From contig CAXYYJ010000004.1 of the NCBI GenBank assembly GCA_964293475.1, positions 62,001-126,000 of the forward strand: 64,000 nucleotides of DNA. Reading direction: 5' to 3'. A model generated the notes under the pieces. It was given only the letters and a program-made list of their open reading frames with translations, searched no databases and was not told the DNA's origin. Made by a program: the position numbers and the translations under genes. Of the stretch, positions 34,992 through 44,733 are shown piece by piece; within the stretch, counting starts at the first letter, position 1, and each line of letters starts with the position of its first letter. The DNA is from UBA12170 sp964293475. GTDB taxonomy: Bacteria; Bacteroidota; Bacteroidia; Bacteroidales; UBA12170.

Positions 34992-37481
34992 TTAAAACCG
35001 AACAGCCAATTTAAGATTAAACTGACGTGGTGTTAAATAATTTGGAACCAGATATACGTAGTTTTGCATGTCTTTAACCCACATATAGCTCACCACATTA
35101 TTGATATCCAATAAATTAAGTACTTCGAAAGTTAAATCAATATTGGTGAAGTGGCTAAAAAAACCATGCTCCCGTTTTATGGTTTTGGGACCAATTATTT
35201 CGTAGGCAAAACCAATATCGACCCTTCTGTAGGGCGGGGTGCGTGTATAGGTGGTTTCGTTGTTGGAGTTGGTATAGAACACAGGTAATCCAGAACCAAA
35301 CCCCAGATTCATATTCATTTTAAAATTGGGCAACATGGGCAAATAGTCCTGAAAAAATAAATTCACGGTTACTCTTTGGTCGGTTGGACGAGGAATCCAA
35401 ACATTTTCCAGAGCATCGGGATCGGCGTTAAAATATTCGTTGTAGAAATTGTTTTGGAGAATTTCGTTGGTCTGCATCAACGACAAGCTAAGCCAGCTTT
35501 CAACTCCCTGAACAAATTCCCCGTTAATTTTCATGTCGAGTCCACCCGCATAGCCTCGTCCACTGTTTTCGCCTGCATATACTATGCGAACATTTTCAAC
35601 AATAAACGGAATCAAATGATCCATATACTTGTAATACAACTCGGTGGTTAGCTTAAAAGGCCTGTTCCACAAAATGAAATTGAAATCGGAGCCAGCCACA
35701 AAATGATAGGATGCCTGTGCTTTAATATCGGGGTTGAGTTTCCCATTTGGCCGGCGCAGTTCCTTGTAAAAAGGTGGTTGATAATAGATTCCGGCGGCAA
35801 ATCGAAAAAGTATGTCATTTTTCCATTCTGGCTCAAAGCTAAACGAAGCTCTTGGGCTCCAAAGCAATTGTTGGTTATAATCCCAATAGTTCGCCCTAAG
35901 TCCGGCAGTGACCGACATTTTGTTTTTTGGGTGATAGAAATCCCAGCTGTTTTGAAGATATCCGCTGATTCGATTTGATGAAATTTTGTTGTTTGTAAGA
36001 AGCGTGTCGAAAAGAATAAAGGGAAAATTGTTTTGAGCATTTGGGTTTATATAGCCCAGCGAGTCGGGAGTGGTGGGGCTGGAGTATCCCGCCGAGTCTA
36101 TCATTTCCCATTCACGCATGCGATCTTCGAACCGTTCGTGCTGATATTTTAATCCCCACTGTAAAAAGCTGAAATCCCGCTCCAGAATCCCCTGATGTTC
36201 AATGCTGTAAACAGTGGCATTCAATTGATTACGGGCGTGGTTCAGGTAAGTCCCAACACCCTTGCTTTCCACAACTTCGCCAAAATCTTCGTTTCCCAAA
36301 TCAGTTTCCAGACGACCCAGCCAGTATTGACCCTGAATGTCGAAATTTTCTCTCTCAAAGCTTTGAAAGGCCGAGCCGATAAGTTTGAGTTGTAATTTTT
36401 CCTGGGGGCTATAAGTGGTGGTAACGGCTCCAAACCATGTGTCGAACCTGTCCACTTCTTGTCCGTCGAAATAGATTTTCAGCTGATAAGCTTCCTTCAC
36501 GTGGCCAAAAACGGTTTCGCGGGTTTCGGGAATCAGCTTGTAGCTGTTTCTGGCATAATTTCCCAGAACTTCAACTTTTAATTTGGGGTTTAGCTGATAA
36601 GTAACCAGCCCTTGAATATCGGTAAAGCTGGGTTTATATTCACCTTTGGTATCTAAAGAGCCCAGCAGATATTGGTTGGATTTTTGCCTGAAACCAAAAA
36701 GATAAGTCAGTTTATTTTTGGCTGCAACGCCTTCGAAATGGAGCGAGCCCCCCAATAAGCTAATATCGGCCGATCCCGCAAATTTGGTGGGTTTTCGGTA
36801 TTTTATATCGAGCACCGACGACATCTTATCGCCATATTTGGCATCGAAACCACCCGCCGAAAAAAGAATTGACGAAACCAGATTGCTGTTGATGATGCTG
36901 AGTCCTTCCTGTTGTCCGCTTCGGGTTAGAATGGGCCGGTATACTTCAATTCCATTGATATAAACCAGATTTTCGTCAAAGTTTCCGCCTCTCACAGAGT
37001 ACTGCGAGCTGAGCTCATTGTTGGAACTCACGCCAGGCATGGTTTTTACCAGGGCTTCAATTCCCCCCGATACTGTAGGAATCACCAAAGCTGTTTGTGG
37101 GTTGATACGGGTTAAATTGGTTTTTCTCACTTCCTTGTCCTGAACAATAACATCGCTGAGTTGTTTGGCTGTGGAATATAGCATAACGTTAAGAGCCTGA
37201 TCCTGTTTGGGTTTTAGATTTAAATCGATGGTTTCAGATTTGAATCCCACAAAGGAAAAATGAAGTTTTACGGGGGTGTTGGCTGGAATTTCAATCAGAA
37301 AATTTCCATAATCATCGGTGGAAGTTCCGCCGGGCAAGCCATCAATAGCAATATTTACGAGTGGGAGCGGGCTTCGGTTTTCGTCGATGACTTTGCCCGA
37401 AACTTTAGCCTTGTTTTGAGCCAATGCGCTAAAATTCAGAGCTAAAAGAAGGACTAATATTAGATATGGTGTAATTTTCAT
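34992..37481 (-). CDS. TonB-dependent receptor with CarboxypepD_reg-like N-terminus
   Basis: An 829-residue outer-membrane receptor: a signal peptide (MKITPYLILVLLLALNFSALA), a carboxypeptidase-regulatory-like domain (about 25-110, VSGKVIDENRSPLPLVNI), a plug (SGGIEALVKTMPGVSSNNEL, QYSVRGGNFDENLVYINGIEV) and a 22-strand barrel ending FNLKLAVRF. The substrate cannot be told; no SusD partner is adjacent. A longer frame to 37598 would bury the signal peptide, so the start is 37481, one base after the stop of the upstream gene, with which it forms an operon. Confidence 0.88.
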   Translation of the reverse strand: MKITPYLILVLLLALNFSALAQNKAKVSGKVIDENRSPLPLVNIAIDGLPGGTSTDDYGNFLIEIPANTPVKLHFSFVGFKSETIDLNLKPKQDQALNVMLYSTAKQLSDVIVQDKEVRKTNLTRINPQTALVIPTVSGGIEALVKTMPGVSSNNELSSQYSVRGGNFDENLVYINGIEVYRPILTRSGQQEGLSIINSNLVSSILFSAGGFDAKYGDKMSSVLDIKYRKPTKFAGSADISLLGGSLHFEGVAAKNKLTYLFGFRQKSNQYLLGSLDTKGEYKPSFTDIQGLVTYQLNPKLKVEVLGNYARNSYKLIPETRETVFGHVKEAYQLKIYFDGQEVDRFDTWFGAVTTTYSPQEKLQLKLIGSAFQSFERENFDIQGQYWLGRLETDLGNEDFGEVVESKGVGTYLNHARNQLNATVYSIEHQGILERDFSFLQWGLKYQHERFEDRMREWEMIDSAGYSSPTTPDSLGYINPNAQNNFPFILFDTLLTNNKISSNRISGYLQNSWDFYHPKNKMSVTAGLRANYWDYNQQLLWSPRASFSFEPEWKNDILFRFAAGIYYQPPFYKELRRPNGKLNPDIKAQASYHFVAGSDFNFILWNRPFKLTTELYYKYMDHLIPFIVENVRIVYAGENSGRGYAGGLDMKINGEFVQGVESWLSLSLMQTNEILQNNFYNEYFNADPDALENVWIPRPTDQRVTVNLFFQDYLPMLPNFKMNMNLGFGSGLPVFYTNSNNETTYTRTPPYRRVDIGFAYEIIGPKTIKREHGFFSHFTNIDLTFEVLNLLDINNVVSYMWVKDMQNYVYLVPNYLTPRQFNLKLAVRF

Positions 37482-37482
37482 T

Positions 37483-38121
37483 CTATTTTTTCTTTTTAAA
37501 ATCGCCTCTTCTCCAGGCTTTGACAAATTTGTACCAGGCAATGGGGTCGAGCACAGAAAGCGGTGGCGACTGTCCATTATAATACAACTCAGATGCAATG
37601 GTCTTCATGTCGTTATCGAAGTTATAAGCCGCGCTTGCCTCATGAAAAACAACCTGTTTAGGTTGAGTAATAGCATCGATTTGAATATTTTTTTTTGCAA
37701 TTTCTTCCTGGTCGTTATTAATTTTATCGTTTAAAAACGAGTTTTTGAAATCCTGTTCATTGGCTGGCCAGGGGTAAATAATGGTTTCTGCCAATTCCAT
37801 CGTATCTCTTTTCATCAGTTGAATGATGGAATATCGCTCCACATCAATAGAATCTGGGATTCTAAAAACAGCGGTCGAAAACCCCAGAGCACTAAATTGC
37901 ACTGAATCCAACTCATGCGCATAGAACGAAAAATAGCCATCAATAGTACTCATGGTCCCCAGATTTTTATTGACAATAACAATGTTGGCAAATGATACAG
38001 GTTTCAGGCTGTCGTTTTCAACAATGACCCCCGAAAACAAAACCTTTTCTCTTTGCTGCGAAAATGCTGCAAATGGCCAAAGAAGAGTCACTATTAAAAT
38101 GAAGAATGTTTTAGCTGGCAT
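37483..38121 (-). CDS. CarboxypepD_reg-like domain protein
   Basis: A 212-residue exported protein: signal peptide MPAKTFFILIVTLLWPFAA, then one carboxypeptidase-regulatory-like beta-sandwich (VLFSGVIVENDSLKPVSFAN to about 105) and a helical, Lys-rich C-terminal part. It is co-transcribed with the TonB receptor. A TTG three codons upstream would overlap the promoter -7 element, so ATG 38121 is used; the message is likely leaderless or nearly so. Confidence 0.75.
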   Translation of the reverse strand: MPAKTFFILIVTLLWPFAAFSQQREKVLFSGVIVENDSLKPVSFANIVIVNKNLGTMSTIDGYFSFYAHELDSVQFSALGFSTAVFRIPDSIDVERYSIIQLMKRDTMELAETIIYPWPANEQDFKNSFLNDKINNDQEEIAKKNIQIDAITQPKQVVFHEASAAYNFDNDMKTIASELYYNGQSPPLSVLDPIAWYKFVKAWRRGDFKKKK

Positions 38122-38127
38122 GGTGCG

Positions 38128-38135
38128 CAAATATA
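38128..38135 (-). promoter_or_regulatory. -7 element abutting the CarboxypepD_reg gene
   Basis: The minus-strand tatatttg is a perfect TAnnTTTG, six bases before the ATG. No TTG lies at the usual -33 distance. Confidence 0.5.
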
Positions 38136-38237
38136 GAAAATATTGAGTTGAGCGCTGTTGATGACAATTGTCTTATTTCTCAAGTTTTGTTAATTGAAAG
38201 GGATGACAAAGTGGAATAATTAGGCATTTGAATAAAC

Positions 38238-38268
38238 AAAAAAAGTGCTGTTTGAGAACAAACAGCAC
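38238..38268 (-). terminator. rpmB terminator
   Basis: The perfect nine-pair stem gtgctgttt / aaacagcac is followed on the minus strand by seven T's. Confidence 0.88.
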
Positions 38269-38294
38269 ATTATATTTTACCTACAAAAAAGATA

Positions 38295-38534
38295 TTATCC
38301 TTTAAAATAACCTTTTTCCTTGGCTTCTTTCAGGGCAGCACTGATGCCTTTCTTATCAATAACTCTCATGCCATTGGCCGATACCTTTAAGATGATAAAT
38401 GCATCTTCCTCAGGGATATAGAATTTTTTAGTATGAAGATTCACATGAAACCTTCTTAAAGTTTTACGGTTTGAGTGAGAAACGTGATTCCCTGTAATAA
38501 CCTTTTTACCTGTAATTTCACAAATTTTAGACAT
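38295..38534 (-). CDS. rpmB: 50S ribosomal protein L28
   Basis: A 79-residue L28 (start MSKICEITGKKVITGNHVSH, end KEAKEKGYFKG). It is a single-gene unit with its own terminator, about 32 kb from rpmG, whereas the two are neighbours in most Bacteroidota. The sequence itself is ordinary. Confidence 0.95.
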   Translation of the reverse strand: MSKICEITGKKVITGNHVSHSNRKTLRRFHVNLHTKKFYIPEEDAFIILKVSANGMRVIDKKGISAALKEAKEKGYFKG

Positions 38535-38723
38535 CGCTATAACCTTTTAATTCTTGCTTTTCAAAAACGGATTGCAAAATACGTGATAATTTTTTGAATA
38601 TGCAAAGCATTTTTTGAAAAATATTTTAGAGAAGATACTCTCCATGGTAATTTGATAAAGGCCATTAAATCAATACTTTGTCAATTTTTTTTAATGTAAA
38701 TTTTCAAACTATATAAATTTCAT

Positions 38724-38751
38724 TATTTTTGAAGCCCCATTTCATGGGGTG
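38724..38751 (+). promoter_or_regulatory. -7 element and leader hairpin before the PEGA gene
   Basis: tatttttg at 38724-38731 matches the -7 consensus; directly after it cccca-t and a-tgggg (38735-38749, loop ttc) form a small hairpin at the 5' end of the transcript, which could stabilise the mRNA. No -33 TTG is seen. Confidence 0.35.
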
Positions 38752-38786
38752 GTAATTCTTCAATATCCTTTTTAAATTTTTCATTT

Positions 38787-39206
38787 ATGCGAAAATACAG
38801 ATTCAGTTTGGTGGTGTATGCTTTCTCATTTATTTTTTTAGCCACTGTGCTAAGCGGCTGCGCTACTGTTTTTGCCGGTAAGAAAAATACAGTGCATGTT
38901 AAGACAGGTTCCCCTTCCGGGGCTCAGGTATATCTCGATGGTGAGTATTTGGGAGATGCACCTTTCAAAATGCGAATCTCTAAATATAAACTTCAGCATG
39001 GCAGCATTCTCGAGATTAGAAAAGAAGGCTTTGAAACCATGCAATTCGAAGTTCGGCGGTCGCCACATATAGGTTATGTTGTTGCCGATATTCTTTCCGG
39101 AGTTTTGCCTTTGGTTATTGATGTGGCCGCTGGTAATATTTACCGGCCAAATACAAGAAATGTTCATTACACCCTGGCGCCCATTGGCCCTCAAGCCACA
39201 GAATAG
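38787..39206 (+). CDS. PEGA-domain lipoprotein
   Basis: A 139-residue protein with a lipoprotein signal peptide ending TVLSGC (Cys about 25) and one PEGA-type beta-sandwich (GSPSGAQVYLDGEYLGDAPF). A hydrophobic patch (GYVVADILSGVLPLVIDVAA) follows. PEGA domains are surface or peptidoglycan-proximal modules of unknown ligand. It lies 32 bases ahead of the PagL-like gene and probably shares its transcript. Confidence 0.75.
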   Translation: MRKYRFSLVVYAFSFIFLATVLSGCATVFAGKKNTVHVKTGSPSGAQVYLDGEYLGDAPFKMRISKYKLQHGSILEIRKEGFETMQFEVRRSPHIGYVVADILSGVLPLVIDVAAGNIYRPNTRNVHYTLAPIGPQATE

Positions 39207-39238
39207 TTTTTTAGGTTTAAATTATCAAGACACAAACA

Positions 39239-40438
39239 ATGAAGAGACATATACTTTTTTTTAGCCTTGCCATTTTATTAAGTTTTGGGTTGAAGGCCCA
39301 GGATTATCAGCAAAATCTAAGAGACAAATTCAAGGAAAAGAATTACGGCTTTAACAATGTGATTGATGTGAAATACCATCACGGTCGTTTCCTTAAAAAC
39401 TCCGAATCTTTGAACGACATTATGGATAATCCCTACGATTCATACGACATCAGGATTGGATTTCAGTCGGATGGGGTGAAACAAAAATGGGATCAACTCT
39501 ATGGATATCCGGTTTATGGGGTGGGTTTTTATCATGTATTTTTTAAAGGCGGGGAATTGGGTCAGCCACAAGCCCTTTATGCTTTTATGCGCGCCCCGGT
39601 TTTCAGAGGTAAAAAATTGAGCTGGAACTGGGAGTTGGCAGTAGGTTTGGCCAATGGATTTTATAAATATAACCCCGAAGACAATGTGGATCAGCAGGTT
39701 ATAGGTTCCAATCACAATGTTTATTTTAACGCTGCCACCGGACTTTCCTATCAAATAGGCAATCGCTTCGATTTGACTCTTGATGTTGATGTAACTCATT
39801 TTTCAAATGGCTCCACCAGAACTCCAAATCTCGGAATCAATCTGGCAGGTTTTGCCTTCGGAACACGCTACAATTTCAACCCCGTGAAAAACTATACCAA
39901 ACGAATCGATGGCGAATTCCGACCCACAACCCGCCCGGAATTTGAGCGTCAGGAGTTGGAGAAATTCCAGCGCCACTCCGAAATCATTGTTTTTGGTAGT
40001 ATGGGGGGAAAAACAACCACCACTCAAATATATGATGGCCCCACTTATTTTATCTCTTCGGTGAGTCTGGACTACGCCTGGGCCTATCACCATGTGGGAA
40101 TGGTAGGCGCAGGTCTGGATGGTTTTTATGAATCGGCTCTTCGTGATTTTCCTGTACGAATTGAAAACCCCGATTTTGGCGATTTGTCTTATATGGGTTG
40201 GCACGTATCGCATTATCTGCGCATGTATCGAATTACTTTGGTAACTCAGGTGGGTTTCTATCTCACTTCGAATGTTTCACATAAGGGGAAAAACTATTTC
40301 CAGGTGGGTGGAAGCTACCATATTACCGAAAACTTCTTTGCTCGCGCAGCTCTGAAGACCAGAAATGGCGCGGTAGCCGATTTTATTGAATGGGGTTTGG
40401 GTTATCAGATTCCTTTTGCTTTCGGCAAAAAGAGATAG
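39239..40438 (+). CDS. Acyloxyacyl hydrolase, PagL-like lipid A deacylase
   Basis: A 399-residue outer-membrane barrel. The signal peptide ends at GLKAQ. The PagL-type active-site motif DVTHFSNGSTRTPNLGIN (His and Ser) is near residue 185, within a stretch resembling lipid A 3-O-deacylases; the rest is longer than PagL (about 170 residues) and includes further strands ending in GYQIPFAFGKKR. It may trim a 3-linked acyl chain from lipid A and so modulate surface properties. Confidence 0.75.
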   Translation: MKRHILFFSLAILLSFGLKAQDYQQNLRDKFKEKNYGFNNVIDVKYHHGRFLKNSESLNDIMDNPYDSYDIRIGFQSDGVKQKWDQLYGYPVYGVGFYHVFFKGGELGQPQALYAFMRAPVFRGKKLSWNWELAVGLANGFYKYNPEDNVDQQVIGSNHNVYFNAATGLSYQIGNRFDLTLDVDVTHFSNGSTRTPNLGINLAGFAFGTRYNFNPVKNYTKRIDGEFRPTTRPEFERQELEKFQRHSEIIVFGSMGGKTTTTQIYDGPTYFISSVSLDYAWAYHHVGMVGAGLDGFYESALRDFPVRIENPDFGDLSYMGWHVSHYLRMYRITLVTQVGFYLTSNVSHKGKNYFQVGGSYHITENFFARAALKTRNGAVADFIEWGLGYQIPFAFGKKR

Positions 40439-40470
40439 TTGCTGCAATTTGTCTAAAAATAAGTGGTTTC

Positions 40471-42246
40471 TCAATGGTCGCTTAGCTTGTTGAGCATATC
40501 GCGGTAGGCGGTGAAAATATTGGCTCTGCTCACAAATCCCACATATTTCCCTCCATCCACCACCGGAAGGTTATAGTATCCTGTTTTCTTGAATTTTGCC
40601 ATCACCGATTCCATGGTGTCGTGGGTAGAAACATGCTCTTTGGCCTGAATCATATATTTTTCGATGGGGGAATCATAGAGTTTCGGATTGAACATCACGG
40701 TGCGAACATCGTCCATATCAACCAACCCATAGTAGTTGTTTTCTATATCAACAACCGGAAAAATATTTCGCTTGGATTTGCTGATGAGTACCGTTAAATC
40801 CTGAAGGGTTTTTCTGGGTTCAATGGTCATTAAGTCTTTGTCTATAACGTGGTTAACCTGAAGCAGTGTTAAAACAGTTTTATCCTTATGATGCGTAATC
40901 AGGTTTCCTTCTTCGGCCAGCTGTTTGGTAAAAATTGAATGAGCATTGAACGACCTGTTGGTAACGAAAGCAATGGCAGTAGTGAGCATAATCGGCACAA
41001 TCAAACCATAGCCATTGGTCATTTCCACCACCAGAAAAATGGCCGTAAGGGGTGCATGGAGCACTGCAGCCAGAAAAGCCGACATGCCCACAAGGGTGAA
41101 ATTTCTCTCGTCGAGATGACTGTTGGGTAAAAAGAAATTGCTTAAACGAGCAAATAAAAATCCAAGCAAACCTCCAGTAACCGCAGTGGGTGCAAATATT
41201 CCCCCAATTCCCCCAGCTTCAATGGTTATTGTGGTTGCAATTACTTTAAGAAAGATGATGAGAATTATATATATCGAAAAAATATAAATGCTTTCCTGAT
41301 AAGGAGAGAAAAAGCTTTGAGAGAGAATGAGCTCCGGATGGCCATACATAATATGCCGAATCATGCCGTAACCTTCACCATAGAGCGCGGGGAAAAAGAA
41401 AATCAAAATACCTAACAAAATAATACCTGTAATTAATTTGTTTCGTTTCTTCCCAATCTTACCAAACCACCGGGCTACCTGGAAATGCATGGAAGTGAAA
41501 TACAAGGAAACAGCTCCACCAATTACTCCAAAAATCATAAAGGCTGGAAGATTGGTCACATCGAAAGGTGAGTGGTCGTGGAATGCGAAAAGGAGTTCTT
41601 CGCTGGTAAGTATTTTTGCAGTGATGGCTCCAATGGCCGATGAAACCAAAAGCGGTACTATGGAAGCGGTGGTTAAGTCGAGCATAAGCACCTCAAGGGC
41701 AAAAACTATGGCTGCAATAGGCGTGGTAAAGATAGAAGCCATGGCTCCGGCAGCACCACAGCCAATAAGTAGTGTTTTTGTTTTATAGTCTAAGCCCAGC
41801 ACCTGACCAATCCCACTTCCATAACTGGCTCCACTGCTGATGATGGGAGATTCAAGTCCCACGCTGCCTCCAAAACCTGCAGTTAGTGCGCCACCCAGCA
41901 TGGAAGAAAAAGCTTTATGATATTTGGTATTGGCGTTCAATCGACTGATTACGAATAGAATACGCGGAATTCCATGTTTGCTTTCATCCTTAATCAGATA
42001 TTTAAAAATTAACCAGGTTAAATAGATTCCAACACCGGGAGCAAACAAATACAGATAATCCATTTGGCTGCTGGCGCTGAATTTTTCCACAAAACCCCCA
42101 AATCCATAAACGAGAGTTCTTAATAAGAAAGATGAAAAACCTGTTAAAATGCCAATCAAAACTGCCAAAATGAGAATAAAAACATCGGGGCGAAGTTTTC
42201 GCCGCAGCCTGTTAAAGCTATATTCTATCAATCTGACGGGTTTCAT
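40471..42246 (-). CDS. ClC-family chloride channel with CBS pair
   Basis: A 591-residue ClC. The gating Glu is present in FGGSVGLESPI, the chloride-pore segment GGIGGIFAPTAVTGG is intact, and two CBS domains occupy about 455-585 (DLMTIEPRKTLQDLTVLI, EHVSTHDTMESVMAKF). At the place of the internal proton Glu of E. coli ClC (FIIEEM) the sequence reads FALEVLM, i.e. Val, as in channel-type ClCs. The start was moved nine bases to the ATG at 42246; the longer frame starts with TTG. Confidence 0.88.
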   Translation of the reverse strand: MKPVRLIEYSFNRLRRKLRPDVFILILAVLIGILTGFSSFLLRTLVYGFGGFVEKFSASSQMDYLYLFAPGVGIYLTWLIFKYLIKDESKHGIPRILFVISRLNANTKYHKAFSSMLGGALTAGFGGSVGLESPIISSGASYGSGIGQVLGLDYKTKTLLIGCGAAGAMASIFTTPIAAIVFALEVLMLDLTTASIVPLLVSSAIGAITAKILTSEELLFAFHDHSPFDVTNLPAFMIFGVIGGAVSLYFTSMHFQVARWFGKIGKKRNKLITGIILLGILIFFFPALYGEGYGMIRHIMYGHPELILSQSFFSPYQESIYIFSIYIILIIFLKVIATTITIEAGGIGGIFAPTAVTGGLLGFLFARLSNFFLPNSHLDERNFTLVGMSAFLAAVLHAPLTAIFLVVEMTNGYGLIVPIMLTTAIAFVTNRSFNAHSIFTKQLAEEGNLITHHKDKTVLTLLQVNHVIDKDLMTIEPRKTLQDLTVLISKSKRNIFPVVDIENNYYGLVDMDDVRTVMFNPKLYDSPIEKYMIQAKEHVSTHDTMESVMAKFKKTGYYNLPVVDGGKYVGFVSRANIFTAYRDMLNKLSDH

Positions 42247-42262
42247 GGGGAACAAAAATATA

Positions 42263-43444
42263 CTATTCTTTATCTCTAAAGGCCTTGGCCAGATTCGTTA
42301 ATGCCTGTTCAAGGATTGCTCGCGGACATGCTACATTCATTCTCATAAAGCCCGATCCGCCCGGTCCAAAAACTATTCCACCATTCAGGCCAAGATTGGC
42401 TTTCTCCACAAAAAATTTCTGAAGATCGACATCATTGAGCTGGAGTGATTTGCAATTGAGCCATAGCAAATAAGTAGCTTCAGGTTTGAGAAATGTAATC
42501 TGGGGGACGTTATTTCTTAAAAAATCCTGAGTCAAATCCACATTCTGTTCAATATAGTTTAGTAGCTGGTTGAGCCATTCACTACCATTTTCGTAGGCAG
42601 CTTCCAGAGCCAAAGCACCAAAAATATTTCCTCCGTTGAGGTGCAGGGCGTTAAGCATTTCATCATATTTCGCTTTGAGCTCAGGGTTTTGTATCACGAG
42701 AAACGAAGTGGCCATACCTGCCAGATTGAAAGTTTTGCTGGGGGCCATAAATGTTATGGTAATTTCCTGTGCTTTCGCGCTGATGCTGGCAGTTGGAATA
42801 TGAGTCTGACCGCTTAAAACCAAATCGCCGTGAATTTCGTCAGATAAAATTACAACACCATTTTCGTGGCAGAGATTAACCATTCTCTCCAGTTCTTCTT
42901 TTTTCCAGACTCGTCCAACTGGATTATGTGGGCTCGAAAGAATGAGAATTTTTGTTTTTGGCTGGCGAAGTTTTTCCTCCAAATCGTCGAAATCAATGGT
43001 GTAATAGTTGTCGTTTTCTACGAGTTGATTGTGCAGCAAAATGCGGCCATTGTCGGTAACGCTGTTGAAAAAAGGGAAATACACTGGCGGCTGAACCACC
43101 ACCTGATCGCCGGGTTTTGTGAGTGCCAGCAGTGCAAAAGTAAATCCCGGAACCACTCCCGGACTAAAGCTTATCTGATTTTTTTCTACCTGCCAATGAT
43201 GTCTTTCCTTTAGCCAGCTGATGATGGATTGATACCAGGAATCTGTTTTTATACCGTATCCATAAATGGGATGCTCAGCCCTTTTTATGATAGCCTGCCG
43301 AATAAAATCGGGAGTATCGAAATCCATATCGGCCACCCAAAGGGGAATTACATCAGCTTTGCCAAAATACTCCTTACGTAAGTCGTATTTTACACAGGAG
43401 GTATTTTCTCTGTTTATCACCCGGTTAAAATCATATTTCATCAT
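42263..43444 (-). CDS. MalY/PatB-type PLP lyase (cystathionine beta-lyase-like)
   Basis: A 393-residue fold-type I enzyme of the MalY/PatB group: PLWVADMDFDTPDFI at the N-terminus, SSPHNPVGRVWKKEEL, DEIHGDLVLSG and PLP Lys in MAPSKTFNLAGMATS. Members cleave the C-S bond of cystathionine or related thio-amino acids. It is separated from the ClC gene by only 16 bases, so co-transcription is possible although a link in function is not obvious. Confidence 0.85.
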   Translation of the reverse strand: MMKYDFNRVINRENTSCVKYDLRKEYFGKADVIPLWVADMDFDTPDFIRQAIIKRAEHPIYGYGIKTDSWYQSIISWLKERHHWQVEKNQISFSPGVVPGFTFALLALTKPGDQVVVQPPVYFPFFNSVTDNGRILLHNQLVENDNYYTIDFDDLEEKLRQPKTKILILSSPHNPVGRVWKKEELERMVNLCHENGVVILSDEIHGDLVLSGQTHIPTASISAKAQEITITFMAPSKTFNLAGMATSFLVIQNPELKAKYDEMLNALHLNGGNIFGALALEAAYENGSEWLNQLLNYIEQNVDLTQDFLRNNVPQITFLKPEATYLLWLNCKSLQLNDVDLQKFFVEKANLGLNGGIVFGPGGSGFMRMNVACPRAILEQALTNLAKAFRDKE

Positions 43445-43596
43445 TGTTTCGAATTAAAAATGGATAAACAACAATACAAAAAAATCATCTTCGCTGCATG
43501 GGCAACCGTCGGGTTTTTATAATTTAAATTGGGGAAGAATCCTTTGAAACAAAACAATTGGTTTCGCAATGTTCATGGGTCTTGTGGAATAAAAAC

Positions 43597-44733
43597 TCAT
43601 TTGTGGTCTGCCACGGTTATAATGGCCTGAATAAGTTTTTTCCAGGAATATTTTTTCTTTTCTTCTGCCAGATAGGGTTTGAAGTCGGCAGCTTTATTAT
43701 TGTCGAAAAACATATTGATGAAATGGGCAATCTCAGTGGCGTCTACCTGGCTCACATAGCCCGTTTTCTGATGAAGTACAATTTCGGGAAGCCCGCCAAC
43801 ATTGGTCACCAGCATGGGCTTTTCGAAATGATAGCAGATTTGTGTTACCCCGCTTTGGGTGGCTGTTTTGTAGGGCTGAACCACCAAATCACAGGCACTG
43901 AAATAATATTTTACATGGTCGTTGGGAATAAAATCTGTGTGCAGAATCAAATGCTTGTCCAACCCATGTTCCTGAATATATTTTCGGTATTTCTCTTCCC
44001 CCGAATAGAATTCCCCGGCTACTATCAGTTTGATTTCATCATCTTTTTGAATCACCTTTGTCATGGATTCCAGTAAAATATCCAACCCTTTATAATCGCG
44101 GATAAACCCGAAAAACAACAGATATTTACCATTTGGTTCGAGTTTTAAAAATTTGCGGGCTTCCACCGGATCCACAGAGGGGCCAAAATTGTTGTAAAGC
44201 GGATGGGGATTATAAATACGGGGTTTAAAAATGTCAAATTTTTTCAGGTCTTCGAGCACTGTTTTGCTCATGGTAACAAACCCGTGAACCGAATTTACGA
44301 AATAGCGCGAAAGAAGTCTGTCGCCTATTCTGTGCTCATGAGGAATGATATTGTCGGCAATGGCGATGATTTTGGTGTGCTTGTTTCTTTTAATGATACG
44401 GGCAATGGTTCCCAATGATGGAGCAATAAACGGAATCCAATAACGCAAAATAACAAGATCGGGTTTTTCTTTTTTCAGCCTTCTTCCCACAATAAACCAG
44501 TTAAGGGGGTTTATGCTATTCACACTCACCTGAATATTTATGTCTTTGGGTGGCATTTCCTCGCTGTATTGAGTTTTTCCGGGGAAAAGCATGGATGGAT
44601 ATTGCAGGCTAAAGGTTTCAATTTTAACATTGTAGCCTTCAGAAGCCAGGGATCGGGCCAACTGCTCATTGAACGTAGCTAAGCCGCCCCCCCGCAGAGG
44701 ATAGGCCGACCCTATGATTACTACGGTTTTCAA
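43597..44733 (-). CDS. GT4 glycosyltransferase
   Basis: A 378-residue GT-B transferase. The N-terminal loop GSAYPLRGGGLATFNEQL contacts the acceptor; the C-terminal half has LLFFGFIRDYKGLDILLESM and DLVVQPYKTATQSGVTQI, which bind the sugar nucleotide. It overlaps the GT2 gene by four bases (ATGA), so the two are translationally coupled and probably act in one glycolipid or polysaccharide pathway. No flippase or polymerase is adjacent. Confidence 0.85.
   Translation of the reverse strand: MKTVVIIGSAYPLRGGGLATFNEQLARSLASEGYNVKIETFSLQYPSMLFPGKTQYSEEMPPKDINIQVSVNSINPLNWFIVGRRLKKEKPDLVILRYWIPFIAPSLGTIARIIKRNKHTKIIAIADNIIPHEHRIGDRLLSRYFVNSVHGFVTMSKTVLEDLKKFDIFKPRIYNPHPLYNNFGPSVDPVEARKFLKLEPNGKYLLFFGFIRDYKGLDILLESMTKVIQKDDEIKLIVAGEFYSGEEKYRKYIQEHGLDKHLILHTDFIPNDHVKYYFSACDLVVQPYKTATQSGVTQICYHFEKPMLVTNVGGLPEIVLHQKTGYVSQVDATEIAHFINMFFDNNKAADFKPYLAEEKKKYSWKKLIQAIITVADHK

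Noticed and set aside
34992..37481. The TonB-dependent receptor as the BtuB partner of the riboswitch-controlled protein
   Set aside because: It is in a separate unit with its own promoter, a plus-strand gene lies in between, and no riboswitch precedes it. It could still carry B12, but nothing here shows it.
43460..43522. A 20-codon plus-strand frame (start MDKQQYKKIIF) between the MalY-type and GT4 genes
   Set aside because: No ribosome site or promoter is visible and the frame is short enough to arise by chance.
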